From contig JARVLF010000020.1 of assembly GCA_030849465.1 (NCBI GenBank), forward strand, positions 434,001-498,000: a stretch of 64,000 bases of DNA. The letters run 5' to 3'. The translations under genes were made by a program, and so were the position numbers. Source of the stretch: Moesziomyces globuligerus (taxonomy: Eukaryota; Basidiomycota; Ustilaginomycetes; Ustilaginales; Ustilaginaceae). A model generated the notes under the pieces. It did not search any database. It was given only the letters and a program-made list of their open reading frames with translations, and was not told where the DNA came from. Shown one piece after another: positions 49,715-60,428 of the stretch. Position 1 is the first letter of the stretch. Each line of letters begins with the position of its first letter.

Positions 49715-51958
49715 CTAGCGCTTTGGAGCCGGAGGGATAAACTTGCAGGCGAGTCGCCAGAGGTCGTGGTTGGTGAAGCCCTGCACGGGGAGCAGGCGTC
49801 TGATCTCGCTGACCGGCGGCGGCGCGACGCTGGGGAAGAGGGTGCTGATCGAGAGTGCGACCGCCGAGAGCAGCGCCTCGTACTCTTGCGCCTCCAACGG
49901 CGGCAACGGCGGCATCGCCGGCATCGTCGACACCGGTGGCGGCTCGGGTCCAAACACCCGCGCCCCTTTCTGGCCCGCTCCGAACTTGGCCACGATCTCT
50001 TCGGTCATCTTGGAGATCACCTCGGCGCTGGCTTGTGAAGGCGCAGCGAAGCCTGCATCGGCTCCCGAAGCGACCGGCTTGACAGATGCAGCGACGCTGG
50101 CACCTTCAGGGGGGGTCTCGGCCACTGCTGTCGCCGAGACGAGGGGGTCACCGGGGATGTAGCCGGCGAGGCGCTTGAGTAGCGTCGCTCGGATCGCAGC
50201 GAGCATCTCGGCATCCTTTCGAGCATCGGGCTTCTTCCTGCGGCGCGGTTTGGGCTTGAGCAGCGCCATCCAATCGGGCTGCGTGCGCTCAAGCCGCACA
50301 AGCCGCTGCGAGATCCCGACCATGATGTAGCGCATCCGATCCTCCGAGCTTACCGGCTTGTGGCCGTGCCTACAGGCTGCTCGCTCCTGGTCGAACCTCG
50401 GCGTGTCGGTGAGCTTCCCTTGTGCAAGGATGGGCACGAGCAGCGCGAACAAGTCCAGCGTGACACTGATGGCGACGGCCGTATAGATACTCGCACACCT
50501 CGGACTTCGCACGACGCTCTCCCAGCATCCTGCCTTGGCCTTGCGCCGCTTCGACTGCCTTGGCTGCCTCGGCTGCTCAGGCTGCTGGAGACGGTAGAAC
50601 GAAGTGAAAAGCGCCATCTGTCCTCCAGAAAAGTTGTGCAGCATGTCGGCGAGGTCGAGCAGGTCCCACTGCACCTCGACGGAGCACGGCAGCTGGTCGC
50701 TCGTCAGCGCATCCACGACGTCGGTGGCGATGAGCATGCGCTGGAGGAGATACGCCTGGCGGGCGCAGCGCACCACGACGGTCTGAAGCAGCGGGACGAG
50801 CGTATGCAGCATCGCGCTCATCGCCGACTCGGCGCCCGCGAAGGCGGTGTAGTTGATCCAGACAAAGGTGAAGAGGACGAGCTGGACGCCGTCGCGGAGC
50901 TCGAGCGTGTCGGGGACGAACCTGGCCATGCTGTCCTCGATCTGCTCCTTCCTCTTCTCCCTCTCCTCGTGGGTCCTCGGGCGCGCGCGGTTCTCCTCGG
51001 CCTCGACGGTGGTCCAGCGCGGCGAGCAGAGCGAGTGAAAGAGATCCTCGACGAGCGTGGCGTCGAGCCTGCACTGCATGTACGTCTCGACGTCGTCGGC
51101 GAGCATGTGGTAGAAGGCTGCGGCGTAGTTGAGCAGCGCGACGAGCGCGGCCACTTCAGTGTAGATCAGGCTGTCGCTGTGACGTAAGCCGAAGCGCAGG
51201 ACGGCGCTGTTGAGGGCGCGTAGAGCCTGCGCGAGCGTTGCCGAGGGAGCCATGGCCTTGCGCTGAGCCTTGTCCGCAGCTTCGATGCTGACGTAGCGGG
51301 CGCAGTCGGCGAGGACGGATTCGCAGTTGATTTGCTCGCGCTGCTTCTCGCGGCTCCTTTTGCTGCGACCCGCCGACTTTGCTGGAGCCTTTCTGGCGGT
51401 AGGCTTCTCCTTGTCCTTGTCGAGAGGTGTGGTGGGGGTGGCGTCCTTTGGGAGAAGGCTTGTCTGCACTGTGCCTTGCGAGTCTTCGTAGAAGCCGCAG
51501 TCGCGCAGCCGCTTGTCGACGATGTCGACCATGTAGGCGTTGATGTCGAGGCAGCCGTACTCGGCATTCCACTGGACGAAGAAGCGCAGCTCGTGCAGAC
51601 ACTGGGCAAAGGCGGTGCCGATGCGGACGAGCGGGGCTCGAGCTCCCTTGAGCGCATCTTCCTCTTCGACGGCGGGTCCGAGCGCGCACACGGGGCCGTG
51701 GTGGTGGCGTTTGCCACACTGATGCGTCCGAAGGTGGTGGTGCGAGTCGTGCGCGCAGCCCCGTCGAACCGAGGGCGGACACCAGAGGATGTTGGCTAGC
51801 GCCAGAGGCACCGCCAGCGTGTTGGACTCGCGCGGAGGAAGCAAGCCCATGGGTGGATGGTAGGCTTCATTGGCCGCTGAGAGGCTGGAAGATGGAGGAT
51901 GCTCACGCGCGCGGCTCGATGAGGGGAAGCAGCTGGGCGTGCGGTTTGGCGTAGCCAT
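49715..51958 (-). CDS. Protein of unknown function, 747 residues
   Basis: The frame reaches a GTG at 52069; the first ATG is the complement of 51956-51958, giving 747 residues. The first 110 residues are Ser/His-rich. The core is helical and fairly hydrophobic: FAQCLHELRFFVQWNAEYG, MVDIVDKRLRDCGFYED, LVALLNYAAAFYHMLADDV, LRDGVQLVLFTFVWINYTAF and YTAVAISVTLDLFALLVPIL. A basic KSKRSREKQ stretch interrupts it. The C-terminal 200 residues are Ala/Pro-rich, ending in FTNHDLWRLACKFIPPAPKR. There is no catalytic motif, signal peptide or clear membrane topology that I can assign, and I recognise no family. Codon use is like the neighbours. A 5' intron or exon is possible, since a TATAAA element lies about 325 bp upstream. 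Confidence 0.7.
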   Translation of the reverse strand: MATPNRTPSCFPSSSRAREHPPSSSLSAANEAYHPPMGLLPPRESNTLAVPLALANILWCPPSVRRGCAHDSHHHLRTHQCGKRHHHGPVCALGPAVEEEDALKGARAPLVRIGTAFAQCLHELRFFVQWNAEYGCLDINAYMVDIVDKRLRDCGFYEDSQGTVQTSLLPKDATPTTPLDKDKEKPTARKAPAKSAGRSKRSREKQREQINCESVLADCARYVSIEAADKAQRKAMAPSATLAQALRALNSAVLRFGLRHSDSLIYTEVAALVALLNYAAAFYHMLADDVETYMQCRLDATLVEDLFHSLCSPRWTTVEAEENRARPRTHEEREKRKEQIEDSMARFVPDTLELRDGVQLVLFTFVWINYTAFAGAESAMSAMLHTLVPLLQTVVVRCARQAYLLQRMLIATDVVDALTSDQLPCSVEVQWDLLDLADMLHNFSGGQMALFTSFYRLQQPEQPRQPRQSKRRKAKAGCWESVVRSPRCASIYTAVAISVTLDLFALLVPILAQGKLTDTPRFDQERAACRHGHKPVSSEDRMRYIMVGISQRLVRLERTQPDWMALLKPKPRRRKKPDARKDAEMLAAIRATLLKRLAGYIPGDPLVSATAVAETPPEGASVAASVKPVASGADAGFAAPSQASAEVISKMTEEIVAKFGAGQKGARVFGPEPPPVSTMPAMPPLPPLEAQEYEALLSAVALSISTLFPSVAPPPVSEIRRLLPVQGFTNHDLWRLACKFIPPAPKR

Positions 51959-52955
51959 AGCAACATGCCTCTCCTTGCGCGGCGTCGAGAGAGAACACAG
52001 TAGTAAGTGCCCGAGTCGCAAGGGTAGCTCTGATGAAAAGCTGAAGCCCCTGCGCAATCGTTTGGCCACGGCGGATGGCGACGTATCGATGCAGAAGAGA
52101 AGTGTGGACCGCTTTTTATTAGCGCTTCGTCTGTGTTACATGGATGGCGACGAGAAGGCTCGCTGGCTTGATGTGGTTTCACGACTGAGCCCGATACTGC
52201 GTTTTGAGTCGAGTGGTTGAGCTTTGTACTGTGGAACGAGAGAGGAGATGCGGAGGAAGAAAGCGGAGCCAGGCGTAGCTTTATAAGGCCCGGAGGCTCC
52301 GATCCGCACGGTCCTCGAGCGCATTGTGATTCTGGGAGCTGCAGCCGGCCGCGCCGGAGGCGGGCGAGGATGAACTTCATCTGAGCGCCGTGCATGGCAT
52401 GACGAGAGCGTGACATTCTGCGCAAAGCGCTTCATCAAGCTCAGAGTTGGCAGCGCCGGTCGGCATGCTCTGCGGAGACGGCCCGACGCAGACGACGCGT
52501 CGCCAAACCGACACTCTCCCTCCCTTGCCTTTGGCCTCTCGAATCTCACGACTTGCCTCACGGCTTGCCTCACGGCCTGCCTCCGAACTCTCGACCTCTG
52601 CTTTTGCTCAGCCGCACACGCTCGCCCGTCCGCTGCAGTCCGGATCTAGTGTAGGCATTGCAGCATCAAGCAGAAAAGAAAGAAAGGTGCGCAGAGTATA
52701 AGAGCAGGGCATCATGAGTGCCAGCAAAGAACAAACGAGTTAAGGTTGTCACGAGTCGAGCTTATAGGGAGCGGGTGATTTGTTGCAAGTGCGTGGAGGA
52801 GCGGACTCGACCCAAGCTCGCCCTTGCCCTTCAGCCGCCAATCTCCTCTTCTCAGCAGCGTGCAGCTGATCGAGGATCCCAACGGACGACCAGGACGAGA
52901 GCAAGGCTCGGGGAGCGCTACGAATGAAAAGCAAGCATGGGCGGCGGATTCCTGC
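51959..52955. promoter_or_regulatory. 1-kb region upstream of the unknown 747-residue gene
   Basis: Both flanking genes are on the minus strand. A TATAAA on the minus strand (52286-52281) could be the promoter of the unknown gene. A run of CTTGCCTCACGGCCTGCCTC-like near-repeats lies around 52552-52583. No conserved coding frame or RNA gene was seen. Confidence 0.45.
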
Positions 52956-53814
52956 TTAGAGCGCAAACGCACCAGCGGCAACGATGGCGGCGGCAGCGGC
53001 ACCGTACTTGAGCGCGTGCTCGGGGAAGTTGCGCGAGGCGGGGGCGAGGTCCGAGGCCTTGAGCTTGCCGCCGGCGATCGCGTTGATGGTGGCCGAGATG
53101 GCGGAGGCGAACTCCTTCTGCAGGTCGCCGCGAGGCGTGGTGAGCGTGGGGTAGTACTGGAGCACCGAGCCGGCCATCTCGTTGGCCACCTCGTCGGGCG
53201 ACTTGGCCTCGGGGCCACGCGTGTATCCACCGATGAAGTACGAGATCAGCGAGCTGACTGGTGTCGGTCAAAGCGACGCGGAGCAGAGCAGGCCAGTGCA
53301 GCAGTGCAGCAGTGCAGCAGTGGAGCAGAGCAGCAGAGCAGCAAGATGGAATGGCACGGCAAGACACGATCGATCGAGGCAAGGACAACACGGTCAGCAA
53401 CAAGATTCGACGGCATCGGATGGTGGGATGGTGCAGTAGCGTCGTGCGCCGCGGGGCGGAGGTGGAGGTGGGCCACACGCATTCGGTTGACGACCATGCT
53501 GCGGGATGCGCGAGGGGTTTCAACTTACGGTCGTACGCGGGGGTGGTGGAGCTGTAGGGGCAACCGGCGGGCTGGGCGCGCGGGTCGCCGCCGAGAGCGG
53601 TGCAGACCATGGCGCCGCCAGCGCCACCGGCGCCACCAGCGGAGGAGGCCATGGAGGTGGGCATGGAGCCGCTGGCGGAGGACGACATGGAGCCGCTCAT
53701 CGAAGCGCTCATCGAGCCGGACATGGATCCCGAGGCGGCCGAGCTGTCCTGGGCGACCGCACCGCTGGCGGCGAAGGCGGCGAGGAGCGCAACGGGGACG
53801 AGGGAGAACTTCAT
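52956..53814 (-). CDS. GPI-anchored Ser/Gly/Met-rich cell-surface protein (2 exons)
   Basis: Exon 1 is 53814-53529 and exon 2 is 53257-52956 (minus strand), giving 195 residues. The intron is 271 nt, long for this window, with GTAAGT donor and CCAG acceptor. The protein begins with a signal peptide (KFSLVPVALLAAFAASGAVA) and a low-complexity MSGSMSASMSGSMS block. A short domain with two cysteines follows (MVCTALGGDP, PAGCPYSS), then SLISYFIGGYTRGPEAKSPD and a helical part (MAGSVLQYYPTLTTPRGDL). The hydrophobic C terminus GAAAAAIVAAGAFAL is preceded by small residues, as in a GPI-attachment signal. It is probably a cell-wall or plasma-membrane glycoprotein. Its family is not recognised. Confidence 0.75.
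53258..53528 (-). other. Intron of the GPI-protein gene, with AGC-rich repeat
   Basis: The 271-nt intron carries an imperfect repeat of GCAGTGCAGCA units at about 53293-53346. On the coding strand this reads as TGCTGC-rich sequence. Retention of the intron would shift the C terminus into a Cys/Leu/His-rich frame. Confidence 0.6.
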
Positions 53815-55476
53815 CTTGGACGCTTCTCGGTTTTGCGGGTGGATGCGGATGGAGAAGGAGGGGTGGATGGTGTAGGAGAAGACGAAGGGCGAGGTTTTGC
53901 AACTCTGGCCTTGGACACGAGCGGGGAGCGAGGATCAGCTGTGCTGGGCAGGCGCCAAGAGTCAAGCGAGAGAGGAGGGTGCCGATAGCCAGGATTGCGG
54001 AGGAAGCGGCGGCAGGGCGAGCAGCAGGGCGAGCAGCAAGGCGACGGCAGCCCGCCCAAGCGCGATGCGGCTTGCAGTGTTTTGGGCGATATTGGCCGGA
54101 AGCAGTCACAGTTGGGTGCCGCGCGCGCGCCCGCCCGCCCGCGCTGCCAGGCACTGTGACGCTGCAGCACAGCAAAAAGAGGCACCCAAACCTCTCTGCC
54201 GTCTGCCGTCTGCCGTCTGCCGTCTGCAGGGCACGTACGCTCCAGCCGAGCCGACAAATCGAAACTGCACCACCCGGCAGCTTGGAAAAGAACAAGCGAA
54301 TTTGCCTTCTCTCAAAACACCCCTTGCGCTCCCCCAGGCGCAGCCTTGCGCGGTTGCTGCGCTGCATGCCCACTGAGGGCACGGCTGCATGCCTACGCAC
54401 GCACAGTGGATCCCTGCATCATTGCAGCATCGTACTGTACGCTTCCGCCAGCCGCGCCCCCTCGCCGCTTCCCCATGCCCTCGCCGACACTGCCTCCCGA
54501 AATCGCATTGACTTTGATCCTTCTTGCTTCAAAAGTTGGTTTGGGTCAATGCTAATACCATCGAAACCACAAGGTGCACAAGGCTGAAGTGGTTTGAGAA
54601 TCTAGTGAGCAAGCAGCGATCGAGCTGAGACAGCGCCAGCCGAGCGAAAATCAGGGCCGACTCGCGCCGACTGCAGATGCCGATGCGAGTGCGATCGAAT
54701 GGCACCACGCATCAAAACACCTGTTGACCCTCGAGAGCGCGAAGAATTCCACACTCACCGATCCCGCTCTCCTCCCTCAAGGATATCGGCAATTTCTGCA
54801 AACCTGAACTACCGAGGCGGTATCGGGCCGGAACGCTTATCCACCTTTGAGAGGATGAGGGGGCTGGGATGGGATGGTCAGAGTCGTGCCGAGTCGACGC
54901 CACTAGCTGTCAGCATCTCTTTGTGGCAGGAAACAAAGCCGAAACCGTGGCCAAGTTACAGTGGACGCTGACGGGCGTCCCATGCGGGTCGTAAGCGACC
55001 AAAAACCCCCCACGGCAGACATGCCGACTGCGAGAAATTTGGAGATCATCATGTTAGGCCGTATTATGGAATGTTAAGCCGTCATCATAATCACCGCGAC
55101 TCGTTTTTCCCTGTCGGCCGAGTAATTCCTTCGCCACGTTTGTGAGGGACTGAACGGCATTCGGGCTGGAACGAGAAACGCTATATGAGATTGTGTGCGC
55201 GAAACACTTGCTAGAACTACAAGACAGACCGTTGAGGGAAGCTGAGGGATAACAAAGGGGGAAGAGCAACGCGGCAGAGCTGGTGTCGACACTAGGCGCC
55301 GAAGATGAGGAAGGACAAACACATTGCCTGGTGCGTGGTGAACGCAGAGCGACGCACGCATCGCGCCTGGACAGGCGGTGGAAGCTAAAGGAGACCAAGG
55401 GGGCAGAAGCCCGAATGAGTTCATGCGCCCTAGGAGACCTTGTTTCTGGCATGGGAAAGCCTCGGGGCCGGTACGA
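53815..55476. other. 1.66-kb intergenic region before PDX1
   Basis: Contains the promoter of the GPI-protein gene and the 3' flank of PDX1, both minus strand. It holds five copies of a 7-bp (GTCTGCC) repeat at 54194-54227 and two adjacent perfect stem-loops at 54963-55000. A 90-codon ATG frame at 54699-54971 has no recognisable homology. No tRNA was found. Confidence 0.45.
54194..54227 (+). repeat. Heptanucleotide repeat (GTCTGCC)~5
   Basis: Nearly perfect 7-bp units, the first with CTCTGCC and the last incomplete. Minisatellite in non-coding sequence. Confidence 0.85.
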
Positions 55477-56451
55477 TTACCAGCCGCGCTCAGCGAGACG
55501 GCCACCCTTGATGTCCTTGGTGATGTTGAGGCCGACCATGGCCTCGCCGAGGTTCTCCGAGACGGCGGCGAGCTTGGCAGGGTCGTTGTAGTGCGTGACG
55601 GCCTCGACGATGGCGCGCGCGCGCTGCTCGGGGTTGTTGCCCTTGAAGATGCCCGAGCCGACAAAGACGCCGTCGCTTCCGAGCTGCATCATGAGCGCCG
55701 CATCGGCCGGGGTAGCGATACCGCCAGCAGCAAAGTTGACGACGGGCAGACGCTTCAGACGTGCGGTCTCCTTGAGAAGGTGGAAGGGAGCCTGGATGTC
55801 CTTGGCGTAGGCGTAGAGCTCCTCGTCGCTCATGGACGAGACGCGCTTGATCTCGCCCTGGATGGTGCGCTGGTGGCGGACCGCCTCGACGACGTTACCG
55901 GTACCGGCCTCACCCTTGGTGCGGATCATAGCAGCACCCTCCGAGATGCGGCGGAGCGCCTCGCCGAGGTTCTTGGCACCGCAGACAAAGGGGATCTTGA
56001 AGTTGTGCTTGTTGATGTGGTGCTGCTCGTCGGCCGGGGTGAGCACCTCGGACTCGTCGATGTAGTCGACGCCAATGGCCTGCAGGATCTGCGCCTCGAC
56101 AATGTGGCCGATGCGCACCTTGGCCATGCAGGGCACCGTGGTCGTCTCCTGGATCTCCTTAATCATCGCGGGGTCCGACATGCGCGCAACGCCACCCTCG
56201 ACACGGATATCGGCAGGGATCTTCTCGAGCGCCATGACGGCGCACGCACCGGCGTCCTCGGCAATGCGAGCCTGCTCAGCGTTGACGACGTCCATGATCA
56301 CACCGCCCTTGAGCATCTGGGCGAGACCGGACTTGACGCCGAACGTGCCGAGGTTGGCATCGCTCTTGGGGGCGGAGCCGTTGACGCGCGCAGGGGCGCC
56401 GTTGGTGGCACCGTTAGTGGCGGGCAGGATGGTGGGGTTCTCGGCGGACAT
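55477..56451 (-). CDS. PDX1: Pyridoxal 5'-phosphate synthase, PDX1/SNZ subunit
   Basis: Single exon, 324 residues, ATG at the complement of 56449-56451. After about 35 Ala/Asn-rich residues the PDX1 barrel begins: [64 protein letters not shown] (phosphate site) and the SNZ signature [20 protein letters not shown] with VFVGSGIF. Lysines of the barrel (in [12 protein letters not shown]) fit the imine-forming sites. The enzyme condenses ribose 5-phosphate, glyceraldehyde 3-phosphate and ammonia to vitamin B6. The glutaminase partner PDX2/SNO is not in the window. Confidence 0.97.
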   Translation of the reverse strand: MSAENPTILPATNGATNGAPARVNGSAPKSDANLGTFGVKSGLAQMLKGGVIMDVVNAEQARIAEDAGACAVMALEKIPADIRVEGGVARMSDPAMIKEIQETTTVPCMAKVRIGHIVEAQILQAIGVDYIDESEVLTPADEQHHINKHNFKIPFVCGAKNLGEALRRISEGAAMIRTKGEAGTGNVVEAVRHQRTIQGEIKRVSSMSDEELYAYAKDIQAPFHLLKETARLKRLPVVNFAAGGIATPADAALMMQLGSDGVFVGSGIFKGNNPEQRARAIVEAVTHYNDPAKLAAVSENLGEAMVGLNITKDIKGGRLAERGW

Positions 56452-58725
56452 TTTCGGAGGAGTATGGTATGGTGGTATCGTGACGGAAAGGAGAGGGAAG
56501 TCTGTGTTGGCAGACCTCGGATCTTATGGGACAGACCGCCAAGCTTGGGCGTAGAGTCACGAGTGCTCTTCCGAGTCAGAACGAAATGAGCTGAGCTTGC
56601 TGCAGCGCTTAGTTGAGTAGCCGGACAGCACGACCAAGGTGGGTCGGCAACCGCGAAGGAGCCACCAAACGCAGCAGGCCTCGCCTAACGCCACACCCAC
56701 TCTTCTCGTACACGCTTAGGCGCACGGCCTCTCCAACCTTTTTCTTTCTTTTTCCTTCTCATTTTTTTCGAGGGTGAGCTTTCTTCTTGCGCCTGGCTCG
56801 GATGGAGCGAGGTTTTTTGTTTCACGTAATGGAAAGGAAAGCCGGCAGCTGCAGCCTCTGCTGCCCCGCTCGAGCTCTTCGCTGGGGTGCATGGCGGGAG
56901 TCGAGGCGGACCGAATCAGAGCGCTCGCTCGCCTGTCAGCGTTGGCCGCTCCAGCTACGGCCAATGGTGCAAGACTCACAGAAGCTCCATGCACCTCTGG
57001 AAGCGTTGCAGCTTGGCAGGCCCCAGCCGAAAAAGGTCCTCTTCATCCCAGCGCTCTGTCGGTGACCCGCCACAGCCGCACATCCCACCTTAGCCAAGAA
57101 AACTCTCGTCGGCGTCGGAGCTTTTCCGCACGCTCCCTCGCGCGCTTTCGCCCGCAGAGGCTCCGTGGCTCTCTCAGAGCCGACCTGTCCAACACGGAAG
57201 CACCGCGTCCAGATCTCGTAAGTCAGGGTCAACCCGCTTCATCCCGGCTCTCGCCCAGCCTCTGCCTCCTCGCCTATCTGGCCACAGCCTCTCTGCCACG
57301 AGTCGACGACCTGCACTGGCTGCTACTCGATGGACTTGAAAGCAATCGGTAATCAGAGCGGCTTCGCCTTTCGAGGAGTCAGGCTCTAGTCGACCGCTGG
57401 ACCGCCCGCATGAAATGACTCGGAATTGGTCCACTTCTGACCTGAGATCGCAGCTACGTCTGAGACCCTCCCGCCGGCCTTGGCCTCGTGTCGCAGCGGA
57501 GCAGCGATACGCCATCGGTCTCGCCGAGGAAGCTCCGGACGGCAAAGCCAGTGGGAGAGCCGCTCCACGTCGCTGCTGAGCTCACTTGGCCGGCTAGGTG
57601 AATGGCGCAGTACACCAGTCAGAAGCATCTGCATCGCTTCACTCGCCCTCCCGCCAATCGAGGGGGATTCTGTCTGGCGCTCGTGCCACGAGGACTAGCA
57701 ACGATGGGCCCGACGTCGAGGGCAGCCGATGACTTGTCGCTCAGCCCAGAGATCCTCGCCATGCTCTTACGAGTAGTGCTGTTCATTGCCGCCGAAGAGA
57801 GCTTTCCTACCAAGTTGGCAGCACGACAGGTGGACTTTGTCTAGGTCACAAGACCTCCCACTCCCGCGGCTTCTAGATCGGAAGCTCGCGGCTGATTGTT
57901 GCTGCCCGCTGGCTGGCTCCACCGCCACCACCATCAGGCTCGTCATGCTTTTATTAATAGCAGCGTCCTTAGCTAGCCTCATCACCCTTCACCCTGCCAC
58001 TCGACCACCCGCAGGGGCAGCCGCGCCTCGTCGCTGACAGCAGCTATTGCCTCGGCCTAGAGCATGCTTGTCTCTTTTCCGATCTGAGAGTGTAGATGAG
58101 CTGAAGCTAACAAAAGGACTACCTTAGTCAGCCTGACAACTTTATCTCTCTTTCATCACGTGCGTGCCGCCGTCACACTCGTTCCGGTCGCTGCCGGTCG
58201 CAATCTGTAGCGGAGAGCGCACTCGGAAGGCCGAGCCGATATCCAAGGCTGCACAGCACGCTAGGAAAATTGAGTCGAAATTTCGAGTCCTGTCGTGCGG
58301 GAAAGGCGCGGACTCACCTCGTCTTTGGCATTTGTCAGGGTGTGGTGGCTGGCGGTCTGGCTGGCGCTTGAAATTGGCTGATCACCCAATCCGCTGGGCG
58401 GGAATTGGCGACCGCGCGAGGCAGCCAAGCAAGGCGCTTTTGGGTTGGATTTCTTTGCAGGCGCGAGTTCTTCTCACAGCCAGCCAGTCCAGCCCAGCCC
58501 AGGTTCAGCCCAAGGCCGCTGTGGAATTTCTCAAACTCTGCCAGGAGCAGCCGGTTTGGGCCTCGAGAGGCGAGCGAGCGCTCAGCGCAAGGCTTGGTCG
58601 CCATCGGCTCGTCCAGATCACGCTCGACAGCAGCGACCGACACCAACCTTCTTCATCCTCCAAACCCCTCACCCCCTCACCACCTCTTCATCCTCGGGAT
58701 CCTCCTCTCCCATCGCTTCTTCACA
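56452..58725. promoter_or_regulatory. 2.3-kb divergent region, PDX1 / Rieske
   Basis: The largest divergent interval in the window after the thaumatin/CENP-H gap. It includes poly-T and poly-A runs near 56740-56770. Open frames of 80-190 codons occur, but most start with GTG or TTG and none shows homology; an ATG frame at 57602-57844 is not convincing. No tRNA or repeat was found. Confidence 0.45.
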
Positions 58726-60428
58726 ATGGCTGCTCCCGTCGCTCGCAGCGCCTTCCGCAAGGCCATCAACCTTCCGTACGTAGCTGCTCCCACCCGCACG
58801 CTCCAGTTCAACCGGCTCTAGCCTGGCGTGTACAGCCTTGCATCCGACATCTCCAGCACGCGCCCGCAGCAGCAGTCGACCATGCACGCAGCCGTAGCCG
58901 TGACGAAAGCGGCTGCGGCAGCGGCAACTACGCAACGGTCGACGTATGCACCCTTGATGCGTGCATTTACGCCAGGTCGCTTGCAAGTCGTGCACTTCCG
59001 CCTGTCTTTGTTCTGGCTTCGGCACTCGTCGGACCAAGCCGATTCCTGAGATGAACGCTAACCCTTTTGACTCTTCTTCGCCCTTCTCTCTATCCATACA
59101 TCGCCACTCGTCTCGTCTCACATTGCCAACCACACTATCACTGCAACCTCTCCTCGATGTTCGGCCTCCGCTCATGACCGCGATTACATCGGCATTTCGG
59201 CACATCCTTCTGCACGACCATCTCCGGTCGATCACGCCTCTTCTCTGGCTGCTAAATCTGCTTCCACATCCACATCGTACTTGTGCGTACCCACCATCCG
59301 GCCCTCGTGCAGACCTACCGCGGCTACCGCCTACAACGGTACCCCGGTCGCTGCCGGCATCAACTTCGCCGCCCGCGCTCCCGCCGACCCGCACGCTCAC
59401 GGACATGGCCCTTCCCTCCGATCTGACCCCACCCAGGTTCCCAAATGGGCGTCCAACCTGCGCAACTCCAACGGCGTCCTCAGCTCGCGCTCCGGCGTCA
59501 ACAGTAAGTAGCCTCTTTTCGCCTCAGTCTCGCCGCACTGCTACCAAACCATCGGACATCATCGCGGCAACGAGGAGACCGCCATCGGAACAACGGCAGA
59601 ACATCTCCGAACGCAGAGATACTGGATTGGGACCTTGCATGCTCGCATGCGTCGATGCGACATCAGGACGCAAAGCGAGATGGATCGCTTAGAGGGCAGA
59701 CCTCGCCTCGGGAAACGATGGTTGCAGTGCGGCAGGCGCCCTTTGTGCGTCTTACACTTGCACTGTTCACATTGATGCTAACGCTCATTCATCCACTCCT
59801 TGTCTCAACAGCTCTCCCCACCCTCGGCCAGCCGCGATACTTTTCGTCGTCGTCGCGCAGCCTGCAGGCGAGCCAGCCTGACCAGGTTCCCGACTTCTCG
59901 GGCTACCGCACCAAGAGCGCCGACAGCAACAAGGCCTTCTCCTACTTCATGGTCGGCTCGATGGGCCTGATCGCTGCGTCCGGTGCCAAGGCGACGGTTT
60001 CGGACTTCCTCGCCTCGATGGGCGCGTCGTCAGATGTGCTCGCGCTCGCCAAGGTCGAGGTGGACATGAACTCGATCCCCGAGGGCAAAAACGCCATCAT
60101 CAAGTGGCGTGGCAAGCCCGTCTTTGTGCGTCACCGCACCAAGGACGAGATCGACGAGGCCAACGCCGTCGACGTCTCCAAGCTGCGTGACCCCGAGAAG
60201 GACTCGGACCGCACCAAGCGCCCCGAGTGGCTCGTCATGCTCGGCGTCTGCACCCACCTCGGTTGTGTGCCCATCGGCGAGGCCGGCGACTACGGCGGAT
60301 GGTACTGCCCCTGCCACGGCTCGCACTACGACATCTCGGGCCGTGCCCGCAAGGGTCCCGCTCCCCTCAACCTCGAGGTGCCCGAGTACGACTTCAACGA
60401 TGGCGAGGGCAAGCTCATCATCGGCTAG
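58726..60428 (+). CDS. RIP1: Rieske iron-sulfur subunit of cytochrome bc1 complex (3 exons)
   Basis: Exons 58726-58775, 59313-59503 and 59812-60428 give 285 residues. Introns are 537 and 308 nt (GTACGT and GTAAGT donors, CAG acceptors). Joining exon 1 directly to exon 3 breaks frame, so the middle exon is required. Exon 1 starts [16 protein letters not shown], a mitochondrial presequence. Exon 2 adds about 63 residues rich in Ala, Gly, Pro and Ser. Exon 3 holds [12 protein letters not shown], the membrane anchor ([19 protein letters not shown]) and the 2Fe-2S sites CTHLGC (227-232) and CPCHGSH (from 246). The subunit carries electrons from quinol to cytochrome c1 in the inner membrane. The leader is longer than in yeast. 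Confidence 0.93.

Noticed and set aside
52824..54587. Plus-strand open frame of 587 codons across the GPI-protein gene
   Set aside because: Opposite a signal-peptide/GPI protein, runs through its intron and through a 7-bp repeat, no homology. The translation is Arg/Ala/Trp-rich as expected of chance GC-rich frames.
54699..54971. 90-codon ATG-led frame
   Set aside because: No homology, no codon bias like the neighbours, and it overlaps a similar frame on the other strand.
56774..57352. 192-codon open frame
   Set aside because: Starts with GTG, low-complexity Ser/Arg/Ala translation, no homology.
57602..57844. 80-codon ATG-led frame in the PDX1/Rieske interval
   Set aside because: No recognisable domain and a mixed third-base pattern; kept only as a note.
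59050..59075. CTAACCC-like stretch in Rieske intron 1 as a telomerase RNA template
   Set aside because: Only about one repeat unit is present and there is no surrounding RNA structure.
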